Positions 6,491-14,270 of a DNA stretch of 19,197 nucleotides are shown here, piece by piece. Under the pieces are notes generated by a model. That model did no database searches. It was given only the letters and a program-made list of their open reading frames with translations, and was not told the DNA's origin. Made by a program: the position numbers and the translations under genes. The stretch is from positions 1 to 19,197 of the forward strand of contig JAHHRP010000020.1 of assembly GCA_020025735.1 (NCBI GenBank), given 5' to 3'. This DNA is from Evtepia sp. GTDB lineage: Bacteria; Bacillota; Clostridia; Oscillospirales; Oscillospiraceae. Position 1 is the first letter of the stretch; each line of letters begins with the position of its first letter.

Positions 6491-7405
6491 TCACCAGTTT
6501 GTTTCCATCTCCTTGATCTTTTGATAAAGCGCCTCATTCACCGGTGCATTCATTCCGTAGAATTCTGCCAGGCGCAGCACCGTGCCAGCAAAAAGTTCCA
6601 CCTCACTAGGCCGATGCGCCAACCCATCTTGACGCATAGAAGGCATCGCCTTGGGGTCCAAGTCATCCAGGATAGCCAGGTAATCCTGTAAATCCTTCTG
6701 CGTCACCAGAACCCCCTGGCAGGCACCTACCTTACGGGCCTCGTTCATCGCTGCAATCATGGTTTCTCGAATCTCCCCAGGAACCTGGGCACCTCCGTAG
6801 TCACATTCATAGGCCATACAAACTTGATTGATGCCTACATTGAGCATGAATTTACACCACATTCGGTGAAGGATATCCTCCTCCTTCCGCACGTCCAAAC
6901 CTGCCGCACAGAAGAGTGCATAGACCGCCTCCAGCTTCTCTCCCCGGTCGAAATAGTCCTCTTCTGGCAGGCCCAGAAAAAGGGTTCCCTGATGGGTGTA
7001 GTTCACATGCGTGCCCTCCCGCACGGCATCCATTCCCTGGGCCACAGCGTAAAGGACCTTTGCCGGACCAAAGGTCTGACTAAGCTCCTCCTCGCTAGTC
7101 ACACCATTGAGAACAGACAAGAGGATCGTCTCTTCTCCCACGCAAGGTGCTGCTAAGGCCATGGCTTCTTCCAAAGCAGGACCTTTTACTGCAAAGAGCA
7201 ATAGGTCACTTGGTCCGTCCTGCCCATCCGTAAAACAAAACGCACACGTTTCCCCGTTACACCAAACCTCTTCTTTCCGGTATCGTTCCAACCGTTCTCC
7301 ATCTGCCAGAAAGCGGACGTGGTCTTTCCCCAGATGCCTGGCTAACGCATTGCCGTAAAGGATGCCAAGAGCACCCATTCCCACGATGGTCACTGTTTCG
7401 ATCAT
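6491..7405 (-). CDS. 2-dehydropantoate 2-reductase (ketopantoate reductase family)
   Basis: A 304-residue NAD(P)-binding reductase of the ApbA/PanE family. The N-terminal Rossmann motif GMGALG is at 9-14. The catalytic-lysine segment CKFMLNVGINQV places Lys185 where PanE has its general acid. The C-terminal helical domain has SMRQDGLAHRPSEVE, close to the family's SMxQDxxxxRxTExD substrate-binding pattern. PanE makes pantoate from ketopantoate for coenzyme A. The start at 7405 has AAGGTGATCC upstream. It sits next to the ilv operon on the same strand. Ketopantoate derives from 2-ketoisovalerate, so the link is plausible, but this family also has members acting on other 2-keto acids and no other pan gene is nearby. 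I leave the symbol empty. Confidence 0.85.
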   Translation of the reverse strand: MIETVTIVGMGALGILYGNALARHLGKDHVRFLADGERLERYRKEEVWCNGETCAFCFTDGQDGPSDLLLFAVKGPALEEAMALAAPCVGEETILLSVLNGVTSEEELSQTFGPAKVLYAVAQGMDAVREGTHVNYTHQGTLFLGLPEEDYFDRGEKLEAVYALFCAAGLDVRKEEDILHRMWCKFMLNVGINQVCMAYECDYGGAQVPGEIRETMIAAMNEARKVGACQGVLVTQKDLQDYLAILDDLDPKAMPSMRQDGLAHRPSEVELFAGTVLRLAEFYGMNAPVNEALYQKIKEMETNW

Positions 7406-7420
7406 TGGATCACCTTCCTA

Positions 7421-7435
7421 TTCTCAGGCTGAGAA
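7421..7435. other. Perfect 15-bp dyad upstream of the ketopantoate reductase gene
   Basis: TTCTCAG-G-CTGAGAA is a perfect inverted repeat centred on one base. It lies between the candidate -10 (7465-7470) and the start codon at 7405. A second small dyad, CTGG-AA-CCAG, adjoins it at 7436-7445. The geometry suits a repressor operator; no binding protein is identified. Confidence 0.35.
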
Positions 7436-7464
7436 CTGGAACCAGCCTGGACACTTCGTTTCGT

Positions 7465-7493
7465 ATTCTATCACAAAGTCTTCCCGGAGAAAA
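7465..7493 (-). promoter_or_regulatory. Candidate promoter of the ketopantoate reductase gene
   Basis: On the minus strand TAGAAT (7470-7465) has a TG one base upstream (extended -10). A weak -35, TTTTCT (7493-7488), lies 17 nt upstream. Confidence 0.45.
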
Positions 7494-7524
7494 CTGGAAT
7501 TTCGCCCCCTTTTCCCCCAAAGCC

Positions 7525-7553
7525 TTTGCAATTTCGCTCCTTCGTGCTATACT
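7525..7553 (+). promoter_or_regulatory. Candidate promoter of the aminopeptidase P gene
   Basis: TTTGCA (7525-7530), a 17-nt spacer and TATACT (7548-7553) on the plus strand. The leader of about 120 nt that follows holds a small hairpin (CTGTGT/ACACAG, 7584-7600) and a tandem TCTAATCCTA repeat near 7645-7665. I see no known riboswitch in it. Confidence 0.6.
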
Positions 7554-7678
7554 GAACCCATTCTTTCTCTTTTATTTATTGGACTGTGTTAACGACACAG
7601 ACTCCCTGCTCCTGTCGTTTCACAAAATTCCTGCTTCTAATCTAATCCTATCTAATCCTAAATTCGGGAGGTCCTTTC

Positions 7679-9457
7679 ATGGCACATCCGCTCCAAGCCC
7701 TTCGGGATGCAATGGCTGACTATCATATTGATGCCTATCTCATCCCAACTGCCGACTTTCATGGCAGCGAGTATGTTGGGGCTCATTTTGCCTGCCGGGA
7801 ATATATCTCCGGCTTCACCGGTTCCGCTGGCACGCTGCTGGTCTTTGCCAACTGGGCAGGACTATGGACCGACGGACGGTACTTTCTCCAAGCAGAAGAA
7901 GAGCTGCAAGGGTCCGACATCCACCTGATGAAACAGGGCCAGCCCGGCGTACCTACCATCGAGTCCTTTCTACGGGGCAGCTTACAACCAGGACAGACAC
8001 TGGGCTTTGATGGCCGCTGTGTAGATGCCCGAACAGGCCGCCGCTACCACAGTCTGGTCCGGCAGCTGGGGGCCAAGCTCAATCATCAGCTGGATCTGGT
8101 CGGTGAGATCTGGGCCCAGCGCCCTCCCCTTTCTGCTCGTCCTGCCTGGCTTCTGGCAGAGGAGTATGCTGGTGTCAGCCGCCGAGAAAAGCTGGCAGAG
8201 ATCCGCAGCACCCTCACTGCCAAGGGCTCCGACGTATTACTGCTGACCACTCTGGAAGACATCGGTTGGTTGCTAAATCTCCGTGGGGATGACATTCCTC
8301 ACGATCCAGTGGTACTGAGCAATCTCGTTCTAACCCGAGACAGCTGCATTCTCTTTGCCAACCCCGCTGCGTTCTCCCCTGACGTCCTGGAGAAATTGGA
8401 AGCTGATGGGATAACCCTGCGCCCTTATGAAAACTTCCTTCCCCATGTGAGTCGGCTGACCCCCAGCCAGCGGGTCCAACTGGATACGCGCCGCGTAAGC
8501 ACCACACTGCTCACCAGCATTCCCAGTGAAGTTCCGGTGAACGACCGACCCGACCCCACTGAGCAGCGCAAGGCAGTGAAGAATCCACAAGAAATCAAGA
8601 ATATGAAGCAGGCCCATCTGGCCGATGGCATCGCTCTGACACGATTCATGTATTGGCTTAAGACCCGGTCAGAAAAACAAACCATCACAGAACTGTCTGC
8701 CGCAGCCCGCTTAGAGGACTACCGCCGAGAACACACCCTCTATCTCCAGCCTAGCTTTGATCCCATCCTCGCTGCTGGAGATCACAGCGCTGTGGTCCAT
8801 TACTCCCCTACCCCCGCCAGCGACCGCGTCATTGGCAGCACAGGCTTTCTGTTGGCAGACACCGGAGGGCACTATTACACTGGCACCACTGACTGCACCC
8901 GCACCTATGCCTTGGGGAAACTCTCCCCGGAAGAAAAAACGCACTACACCGCAGTCCTGCGAGGCAACCTGTCTTTGGCGCAAGTCATCTTCCCTGCTGG
9001 CTGCACTGGCAGCAGCCTAGATCTGGCTGCGCGGCAGCCTCTGTGGGAACTTGGTCTGGACTTTAACCATGGTACAGGACATGGTGTCGGATATCTGCTC
9101 AGCGTTCACGAAGGACCCCAGCGCATCCACTGGCGAGCCGCTGAGCGGCAAACCCCCTTGGTTCCAGGGATGATTACCTCTGATGAGCCGGGACTTTACT
9201 TCGATGGTGCCTATGGCATCCGTCTGGAAAACCTGTTGCTGTGTGTCGAAAAGACTGTCACACCCTTTGGTCGCTTTCTGGGTTTTGAACCTCTCACCCT
9301 CACCCCTTTCGATCTGGATGCTGTCTGCCCAGAGGAAATGCGTCCTGCGGAACGGACCTGGCTCAATGACTACCACGCCAAAGTCTATCAGGCCCTCTCT
9401 CCCCATCTACCCACTGAAGAGGCTGCCTGGCTCAAGGCTGCCACCCGTCCCATCTGA
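7679..9457 (+). CDS. Xaa-Pro aminopeptidase (aminopeptidase P, M24B family)
   Basis: A 592-residue cytoplasmic metallopeptidase that removes an N-terminal residue preceding proline. Its length matches the three-domain type (as in eukaryotic XPNPEP1 and many clostridia), not the ~440-residue E. coli PepP. Two creatinase-like N-terminal domains span about 1-300, and the pita-bread catalytic domain about 305-540. All five metal ligands are present: D394 and D405 (LADTGGHYYTGTTDCTRTY), H468 (GTGHGVGYLLSVHEGP), E503 (TSDEPGLY) and E517 (GIRLENLL). A C-terminal extension after about 540 is also typical of the long form. GGGAGG stands 6 nt before the ATG. The amidase gene follows 21 nt later and is probably co-transcribed. 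No signal peptide is visible. Confidence 0.93.
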   Translation: MAHPLQALRDAMADYHIDAYLIPTADFHGSEYVGAHFACREYISGFTGSAGTLLVFANWAGLWTDGRYFLQAEEELQGSDIHLMKQGQPGVPTIESFLRGSLQPGQTLGFDGRCVDARTGRRYHSLVRQLGAKLNHQLDLVGEIWAQRPPLSARPAWLLAEEYAGVSRREKLAEIRSTLTAKGSDVLLLTTLEDIGWLLNLRGDDIPHDPVVLSNLVLTRDSCILFANPAAFSPDVLEKLEADGITLRPYENFLPHVSRLTPSQRVQLDTRRVSTTLLTSIPSEVPVNDRPDPTEQRKAVKNPQEIKNMKQAHLADGIALTRFMYWLKTRSEKQTITELSAAARLEDYRREHTLYLQPSFDPILAAGDHSAVVHYSPTPASDRVIGSTGFLLADTGGHYYTGTTDCTRTYALGKLSPEEKTHYTAVLRGNLSLAQVIFPAGCTGSSLDLAARQPLWELGLDFNHGTGHGVGYLLSVHEGPQRIHWRAAERQTPLVPGMITSDEPGLYFDGAYGIRLENLLLCVEKTVTPFGRFLGFEPLTLTPFDLDAVCPEEMRPAERTWLNDYHAKVYQALSPHLPTEEAAWLKAATRPI

Positions 9458-9478
9458 TCTGTCAAAGGAGGTTCCCCC

Positions 9479-10186
9479 ATGCCCTCATCTACCCCTAACA
9501 CATCTACACCGCCAAAGCCAAACCACGCTTCCCCCCATCGGCGTCCGCCTGGTAAACGTGTAGCTCCACGGCGCAGGCCATTTCGGCAGCAAGATCTCCG
9601 TCGTCTGCTGCTCCTCCTGATTCCTGTGCTGGTCTTGGTGATCACCTTAGGCATCATCATCGCCATCCTGAATGGTGGTGATCAAATGGATAAACTGGCC
9701 CGGGATCGGACCCCTTACTGGGTGGACAAGCAGATCATCGCCATAAATGGCAGCGGCCGCCGCGGAGAGAAACTCAGTGGTGTAAAGGATATCGCCATTC
9801 ATTACGTCGGCAATCCCGGCACCACTGCTCAGCAAAATCACGACTTCTATGACCAGCCGGAAACCACCGTCAGTTCCCACTTCCTCATTGGGATGGATGG
9901 TGACATCATCCAGTGTATCCCTATGGATGAAAAATCCTCTGCCACCAACGATCGAAACTTGGATACCATTTCCATTGAGGTCTGTCATCCCGATTCCACA
10001 GGCAAATTTACTCAGGAATCCTATGATGCTTTAGTGAAACTCACTGCCTGGCTGTGTGACTATTGTGGCATTGGACGGGATCATGTCATTCGTCACTACG
10101 ATGTAACCGGCAAGCCCTGCCCTCTTTACTTCGTTGACCACCCGGATCTTTGGGAACAATTCCTGGCAGATGTAAAGGCCAAATAA
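9479..10186 (+). CDS. Membrane-anchored N-acetylmuramoyl-L-alanine amidase (Amidase_2)
   Basis: A 235-residue type II membrane protein. Residues 1-42 are cytoplasmic, Pro- and Arg-rich (PPGKRVAPRRRPFRQQDLRR), followed by one membrane helix at about 43-64 (LLLLLIPVLVLVITLGIIIA). The outside part carries an Amidase_2/PGRP zinc amidase fold at about 100-220. Zinc ligands are H108 (IAIHYVGN), H206 (VIRHYDVTG) and C214 (GKPCP). The conserved core SSHFLIGMDGDIIQCIP and TISIEVCH (E167) are in place. It should cleave the bond between MurNAc and L-Ala in peptidoglycan, at the outer face of the membrane. AAGGAGG precedes the ATG. It follows aminopeptidase P by 21 nt and ends just before a strong terminator. 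There is no cleavable signal peptide, so the enzyme probably stays anchored. Confidence 0.9.
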   Translation: MPSSTPNTSTPPKPNHASPHRRPPGKRVAPRRRPFRQQDLRRLLLLLIPVLVLVITLGIIIAILNGGDQMDKLARDRTPYWVDKQIIAINGSGRRGEKLSGVKDIAIHYVGNPGTTAQQNHDFYDQPETTVSSHFLIGMDGDIIQCIPMDEKSSATNDRNLDTISIEVCHPDSTGKFTQESYDALVKLTAWLCDYCGIGRDHVIRHYDVTGKPCPLYFVDHPDLWEQFLADVKAK

Positions 10187-10191
10187 TTTTG

Positions 10192-10236
10192 AACCCTCTC
10201 CCCACCGTCCCTTGGACTGATAGGGAGAGGGTTTTT
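10192..10236 (+). terminator. Terminator after the amidase gene
   Basis: AACCCTCTCCC (10192-10202) and GGGAGAGGGTT (10223-10233) form an 11-bp stem that runs straight into a run of T on the plus strand. It closes the aminopeptidase P-amidase unit. Confidence 0.85.
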
Positions 10237-10246
10237 CTCTCGCCAT

Positions 10247-10282
10247 AAAAAACCCGGAACAGCGCATGTGCGCCGTTCCGGG
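10247..10282 (-). terminator. Terminator after the alcohol dehydrogenase gene
   Basis: On the minus strand CCCGGAAC (10282-10275) pairs with GTTCCGGG (10260-10253), with an inner GCGCA/TGCGC stem, followed by six T (10252-10247). Together with the plus-strand terminator it separates two convergent units. Confidence 0.85.
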
Positions 10283-10305
10283 ATAAAACATCGCATCAAC
10301 AAGAC

Positions 10306-11463
10306 TCAGTTCCCATCGTATGCCTTTTGGAAGATGGCAATGATCTGTTCCTTTGTTGCCTTTCTGGGGTTCGTAGCCGCAGTAGCATCCTTCATGGCAT
10401 TCTCTGCCATGATCTCAAAATCTGCCGGGTCCACGCCCAAAGAACGCAGATTCTGGGGAATCCCCAAGTAACGGCCAAAGTTCTTCAAGCCATAAACGCA
10501 GACCTCACCAGCCTCAAACGGAGACATCCCATCTACATTCAGATCCATCGCCCGGGCAATAACAGCAAACCGTTCCAGGTTGCCGATGAGGTTAAACTCC
10601 TGAACATACGGCAGCAGGATCGCATTACATACACCATGAGGCAAGTTGTAGAAACCACCCAACTGATGGGCCATCGCGTGAACATACCCCAGAGAGGCAT
10701 TGTTGAATGCCACGCCTGCCAGATACTGTGCATATGCCATCTCGGAACGAGCCTTCATATAATCGCCGTTGGCCACAGCCTGCGGCAAATAGTGGATGAT
10801 CTTGTCGATGGCCTTAATGGCAGCTGCGTCGGTGAGGGGGTTTGCTGAGGTAGACACATAAGCCTCCACTGCGTGGGTGAGTGCATCCATGCCGGTAGCC
10901 GCAGTCAGAGACGCAGGCATTCCCACCATAAGCTCAGGATCGTTGATGGCGATGGCAGGGGTCACGCGCCAGTCCACAATACACATCTTCACTTTCCGTG
11001 ACGTATCTGTGATGATGCAAAAACGGGTGATCTCGGACGCAGTGCCTGCGGTGGTGTTGACCGCCACCAGAGGCGGCAATGCCTCATGTGCCTTGTCCAC
11101 CCCTTCATAGTCTGCAATCTTGCCACCGTTACTGGCTACCAGACCAATGCCCTTGGCGCAGTCGTGAGAGGAACCGCCGCCCAGAGAAAGAATACAGTCG
11201 CACTTGTTGTCATGGTAGAACTTCTCCCCTTCTACCACATTGGTATCCTTAGGGTTCGGCTCAGCCTTTCCAAAGACAACGGAGTCCACACCTGCTTCTT
11301 TGAGGATACTCTGGATGCGGGCAGTCATGGGATTTTTCGCCAAAAACTCATCTGTGACGATCATCGCTTTGGTGCCGCCCAAACTCTGCATCAGATGACC
11401 AGTCTCGGCCACAGAACCTTCTCCAAAGACATTTCTGCTGGGAACGAAATAATACGTAGACAT
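10306..11463 (-). CDS. Iron-containing alcohol dehydrogenase
   Basis: A 385-residue group III (iron-activated) alcohol dehydrogenase, similar in layout to FucO, YiaY and Zymomonas AdhB. The N-terminal NAD(P) domain has the motif GGGSSHDCAKG at 95-105. The metal site is complete: D193 and H197 in GMDALTHAVEAY, H262 in YVHAMAHQLGG and H276 in LPHGVCNA. It interconverts an alcohol and an aldehyde with NAD(H); the substrate cannot be read from sequence. The start at 11463 has AAAGGA about 10 nt upstream. The upstream aldehyde dehydrogenase on the same strand suggests a two-step alcohol-aldehyde-acid route, though a strong hairpin stands between the two genes. Confidence 0.93.
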   Translation of the reverse strand: MSTYYFVPSRNVFGEGSVAETGHLMQSLGGTKAMIVTDEFLAKNPMTARIQSILKEAGVDSVVFGKAEPNPKDTNVVEGEKFYHDNKCDCILSLGGGSSHDCAKGIGLVASNGGKIADYEGVDKAHEALPPLVAVNTTAGTASEITRFCIITDTSRKVKMCIVDWRVTPAIAINDPELMVGMPASLTAATGMDALTHAVEAYVSTSANPLTDAAAIKAIDKIIHYLPQAVANGDYMKARSEMAYAQYLAGVAFNNASLGYVHAMAHQLGGFYNLPHGVCNAILLPYVQEFNLIGNLERFAVIARAMDLNVDGMSPFEAGEVCVYGLKNFGRYLGIPQNLRSLGVDPADFEIMAENAMKDATAATNPRKATKEQIIAIFQKAYDGN

Positions 11464-11494
11464 AGCAATGTTTCCTTTCTGACATTTTGTTTAT

Positions 11495-11527
11495 AAAAGG
11501 GCGGAGGGGAACTAGTCCCCTCCGCCC
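11495..11527 (-). terminator. Hairpin terminator between aldehyde and alcohol dehydrogenase genes
   Basis: A perfect 12-bp stem, GGGCGGAGGGGA (11527-11516 on the minus strand) with TCCCCTCCGCCC (11510-11499), around a 5-base loop, followed by only four T and then ATAAAC. It follows the aldehyde dehydrogenase stop by about 25 nt and precedes the alcohol dehydrogenase start by about 35 nt. It may terminate partly and so set the ratio of the two enzymes, or stabilise the upstream mRNA. Confidence 0.7.
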
Positions 11528-11553
11528 CAAGGTTTGTTCTTTCAAATGCCGAC

Positions 11554-13047
11554 TTACTTTGCAGGATAGAAGCCGGAGGGGGTGTCATTGAGGTTAATCA
11601 TGATATTCTTCTGCTGTGTGTAGTGCTCCAGAATAATCTTGTGGGTCTCACGGCCAATACCAGACTGCTTATATCCACCGAAGGGTGCGCCAGCAGGAAT
11701 CATATTGTAAGTATTGACCCACATACGACCAGTCTCGACAGCCTGTGCCACGCGGAAAGCCCGGTTGATATCCTGGGTCCAGACAGCGCCGCCCAAGCCA
11801 TAAACAGAGTCATTCGCCATAGCAATGACCTCTTCCTCGGTCTTGAACTTGATGACCACAGCCACAGGCCCAAAGATTTCTTCCTGTGCCACACGCATCT
11901 TATTGTTGGCGTTGACAATCAGGGTGGGCTTCATAAACGCACCGTTGGCGCAAGCGCCATCCTTGCAAGGCTCACCGCCGCAAGCAACAACAGCTCCCTC
12001 TTCCTTAGCTAACTCCACATAGGACATGATCTTTCTCAACTGACCCTGGTCTACCTGGGAACCCATCTGGGTGTTGGGGTCCAGAGGATCGCCCACGTTG
12101 ACATTGTTGAATGCCTTAACAGCAGCCTCAACAAACTTATCATAAATGCCTTCCTGCACGAAGACACGGGAACCAGCACAGCAAACCTGACCCTGGTTAA
12201 ACAGGATGCCCAGCTGCAAGCCATCCAATGCACGTTCCCAGTCGCAGTCTTCAAAGAAGATGTTGGCACTCTTGCCGCCCAGCTCCAAAGTAGATGGGAT
12301 GAGTTTCTCAGCAGCGGCCTTAGCCACATCCAAACCAACTTCGGTGGAGCCGGTAAATGCCAGCTTGCGGAAGCCGGGGTGTTCGAGCATGTACTGGCCA
12401 GAGCGGGAACCACCACCAGTAACCACATTCAGCACGCCGGGGGGCAGCAGGTGGCCAATGAGCTTAACCAGTGTCAACACACTCAGGGAAGTGGTGGAGG
12501 AGGGCTTGAATACCACGCAGTCACCAGCAGCCAGGGCGGGTGCCAGCTTCCAAGCGGCCATCAGGAAGGGGAAGTTCCAAGGAACGATCTGACCCACAAC
12601 ACCGATGGGCTCGTGAAGGATGATGTTCATGAAGTGACCCACATGGTCCTTCAGCACGCTGGCAGTTCCCTCTTCGGTGCGGATGGCACTGGCGAAGTAC
12701 CGGAAGTGATCAGAGGAATAGGGGACATCAATGGTCATTGTCTCCCGGATAGGCTTGCCGTTATCCATAGACTCGATGGTAGCCAACAGCTCTTTATTCT
12801 CGTCAATGACGTCAGCAATCTTCATTAGAATCGCTGCCCGCTTATCGGCCTCTAGATCACGCCAAGCAGGGAACGCAGCCCAGGCAGCCTGGACCGCTGC
12901 ATCCACATCTTCTCTGGTTGCCTCAGCGCACTCAGCTAACTTCTCGCCAGTGGCAGGGTTGCTGGTGGTGAAAACTTTTCCATCGGAAGCAGGAACCCAT
13001 TTGCCATTGATATAGAGGCCATATCTTGCATCCAAATTCACATTCAT
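11554..13047 (-). CDS. NAD(P)-dependent aldehyde dehydrogenase
   Basis: A 497-residue member of the classical aldehyde dehydrogenase superfamily (overall most like AldB and retinal/acetaldehyde dehydrogenases). It oxidises an aldehyde to a carboxylic acid. Visible active-site features are PWNFP with N158, KPSS with K181, FTGST at 231-235, the general base E255 in LELGGKSAN, the catalytic C289 in FNQGQVCCAGSR, and EEIFGPV near residue 392. The start at 13047 has GAAGGGAG about 9 nt upstream. The LysR regulator gene lies directly upstream on the same strand and is its likely controller. The substrate is unknown; ethanol or propanol-derived aldehydes are possibilities given the neighbouring iron alcohol dehydrogenase. 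Confidence 0.94.
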   Translation of the reverse strand: MNVNLDARYGLYINGKWVPASDGKVFTTSNPATGEKLAECAEATREDVDAAVQAAWAAFPAWRDLEADKRAAILMKIADVIDENKELLATIESMDNGKPIRETMTIDVPYSSDHFRYFASAIRTEEGTASVLKDHVGHFMNIILHEPIGVVGQIVPWNFPFLMAAWKLAPALAAGDCVVFKPSSTTSLSVLTLVKLIGHLLPPGVLNVVTGGGSRSGQYMLEHPGFRKLAFTGSTEVGLDVAKAAAEKLIPSTLELGGKSANIFFEDCDWERALDGLQLGILFNQGQVCCAGSRVFVQEGIYDKFVEAAVKAFNNVNVGDPLDPNTQMGSQVDQGQLRKIMSYVELAKEEGAVVACGGEPCKDGACANGAFMKPTLIVNANNKMRVAQEEIFGPVAVVIKFKTEEEVIAMANDSVYGLGGAVWTQDINRAFRVAQAVETGRMWVNTYNMIPAGAPFGGYKQSGIGRETHKIILEHYTQQKNIMINLNDTPSGFYPAK

Positions 13048-13132
13048 GTCTCGGTTCTCCCTTCTAATTTAAAAATTTTTATTTCTTGTTTTTATCTATT
13101 TGAACTATGTTCTGCTATCTTTCTTTACATGC

Positions 13133-13141
13133 ATCATATCA
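13133..13141 (-). promoter_or_regulatory. Extended -10 of the aldehyde dehydrogenase promoter
   Basis: On the minus strand TGATATGAT is an extended -10 (TG-n-TATGAT) about 85 nt before the aldehyde dehydrogenase start. No good -35 stands 16-18 nt upstream. A poor -35 with a good -10 is common at activator-dependent promoters and would suit control by the adjacent LysR protein. Confidence 0.4.
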
Positions 13142-13167
13142 CAGGATACCACGCTTGGGAAACATCG

Positions 13168-13192
13168 AAAACTGATCGCTCCATCAGAAAAA
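13168..13192 (-). terminator. Weak hairpin after the LysR gene
   Basis: CTGAT/ATCAG (13187-13183 with 13176-13172) with a 6-base loop and TTTT following on the minus strand. The stem is short, so termination may be partial and some aldehyde dehydrogenase transcription may come from the regulator's promoter. Confidence 0.35.
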
Positions 13193-13196
13193 CTTA

Positions 13197-14099
13197 TCAC
13201 TCCTTTTTCTCCTCCTCCAAATCCTGACGCATAACCTGAAAAAAATAGTCTGCGGCCACACTCACCGGTGGCATCAGTCGCAGGGCAATGGTCCGCAAAC
13301 GAAAGGAATCCCCTTCAATCGAAAAAACACTTACATCTCGAGTCAGCTTGCCCTCCATTCCCCCTGGAATAAGCGCAATGCCCAGGCCCGCCTGAACCAA
13401 GATGGTGGCTTCCAGGTAGGTCTTCACAGGCTGGATGGGATTTTCTCCAAGGCCCAGGCGCGCAAGGTAACCAGGCAAAGGCTGATCCTGGATATCCTCA
13501 CTTATCCCCTCCACCCGGAAAATGGTTTGACCAGTCAGCTCAGACGGCGCCACATACCGCCGCCCAGCTAGTTCTGTATGAGGCCCAGTCATAAATTTGG
13601 CCCGCTCGCTGCTCAGTTCCAATGCCTCAAAGCGCTGGTCCAGCTTTAGGCCATAGTCTGGAATCACAACCACATCCAACTCCTCTTTGACCAAAGATTC
13701 CAGCATCTCCTCTCTGCCGCCTTCTCGAAGCGTGATGGCCGCTTTAGGATGCAGCTGGCGAAACTGGCGGAGGTAACCAGGAATACTGTCCTGGGCGAAG
13801 GGTCCATTGATGCCCAAACGCAAATCCCGTTTGATTCCGTCGGCAATGGCCCGTGCCTGTTTCACTGCCCCTGTATACTGCGTTAGTACGGTTTGACATT
13901 GCTTGGCAAAGTATTCTCCTGCTGGTGTAAGCGATACACCGATCCCCCCTCGATCAAAGAGTTTGAAGCCCAACTCCTCCTCAAACTGTTTGATCTGCTG
14001 GCTGATCGCCGCCTGGGCTACATAACACTCCTTGGCTGCTTTGGTAAAGTTCAGATGTTTTGCAACTGATAAAAAATATTCAATCCTGCGAAAGCTCAT
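13197..14099 (-). CDS. LysR-family transcriptional regulator
   Basis: A 300-residue LysR-type regulator. The N-terminal winged helix-turn-helix covers residues 1-60 (MSFRRIEYFLSVAKHLNFTK, then AQAAISQQIKQFEEELGFKL). The effector domain at about 90-295 has the usual two-lobe pattern (LRLGINGPFAQ, then AGLGIALIPGG). The start at 14099 is preferred over 14123 because AAGGAG stands 5 nt before the ATG and MSFRRIEYF is the usual family N-terminus. It lies directly upstream of the aldehyde and alcohol dehydrogenase genes on the same strand, so it probably controls them. LysR genes are more often divergent from their target, so autoregulation together with the target is possible. The effector is unknown. 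Confidence 0.9.
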   Translation of the reverse strand: MSFRRIEYFLSVAKHLNFTKAAKECYVAQAAISQQIKQFEEELGFKLFDRGGIGVSLTPAGEYFAKQCQTVLTQYTGAVKQARAIADGIKRDLRLGINGPFAQDSIPGYLRQFRQLHPKAAITLREGGREEMLESLVKEELDVVVIPDYGLKLDQRFEALELSSERAKFMTGPHTELAGRRYVAPSELTGQTIFRVEGISEDIQDQPLPGYLARLGLGENPIQPVKTYLEATILVQAGLGIALIPGGMEGKLTRDVSVFSIEGDSFRLRTIALRLMPPVSVAADYFFQVMRQDLEEEKKE

Positions 14100-14156
14100 A
14101 GGCTCTCCTTTCTGAAAGGGCATCCTAATTTACATCGTTAATCCGCTTGATCGCTC

Positions 14157-14185
14157 AATATAATATGAAAATAGCTCTATGAAAA
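14157..14185 (-). promoter_or_regulatory. Candidate promoter of the LysR gene
   Basis: On the minus strand TTTTCA (14185-14180), a 17-nt spacer and TATATT (14162-14157), about 60 nt before the start codon. Confidence 0.4.
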
Positions 14186-14217
14186 AAGAACACGCAGAAA
14201 GGTCTCCCTTCTGACAG

Positions 14218-14250
14218 AAAACCGACGTCTCCCCGTAAGGAGACGCCGGC
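14218..14250 (-). terminator. Terminator after the GNAT gene
   Basis: On the minus strand CCGGCGTCTCC (14249-14239) pairs with GGAGACGTCGG (14232-14222), with one G-U pair, followed by TTTT (14221-14218). It lies about 20 nt after the acetyltransferase stop. Confidence 0.8.
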
Positions 14251-14270
14251 TTTACACAATATCGCAAATA

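Noticed and set aside
7645..7665. Tandem TCTAATCCTA repeat in the aminopeptidase leader
   Set aside because: Only two short copies, easily a chance or slippage product; not a CRISPR or a known regulatory element.
8214..8688. Several minus-strand open frames across the aminopeptidase gene
   Set aside because: All are antisense to a gene whose metal ligands are complete; none has a ribosome-binding site or a domain.
14194..14213. Hairpin CAGAAGGG/CCTTTCTG upstream of the LysR gene
   Set aside because: The loop is only three bases and no T-run follows directly; it is close to a real terminator and adds little.
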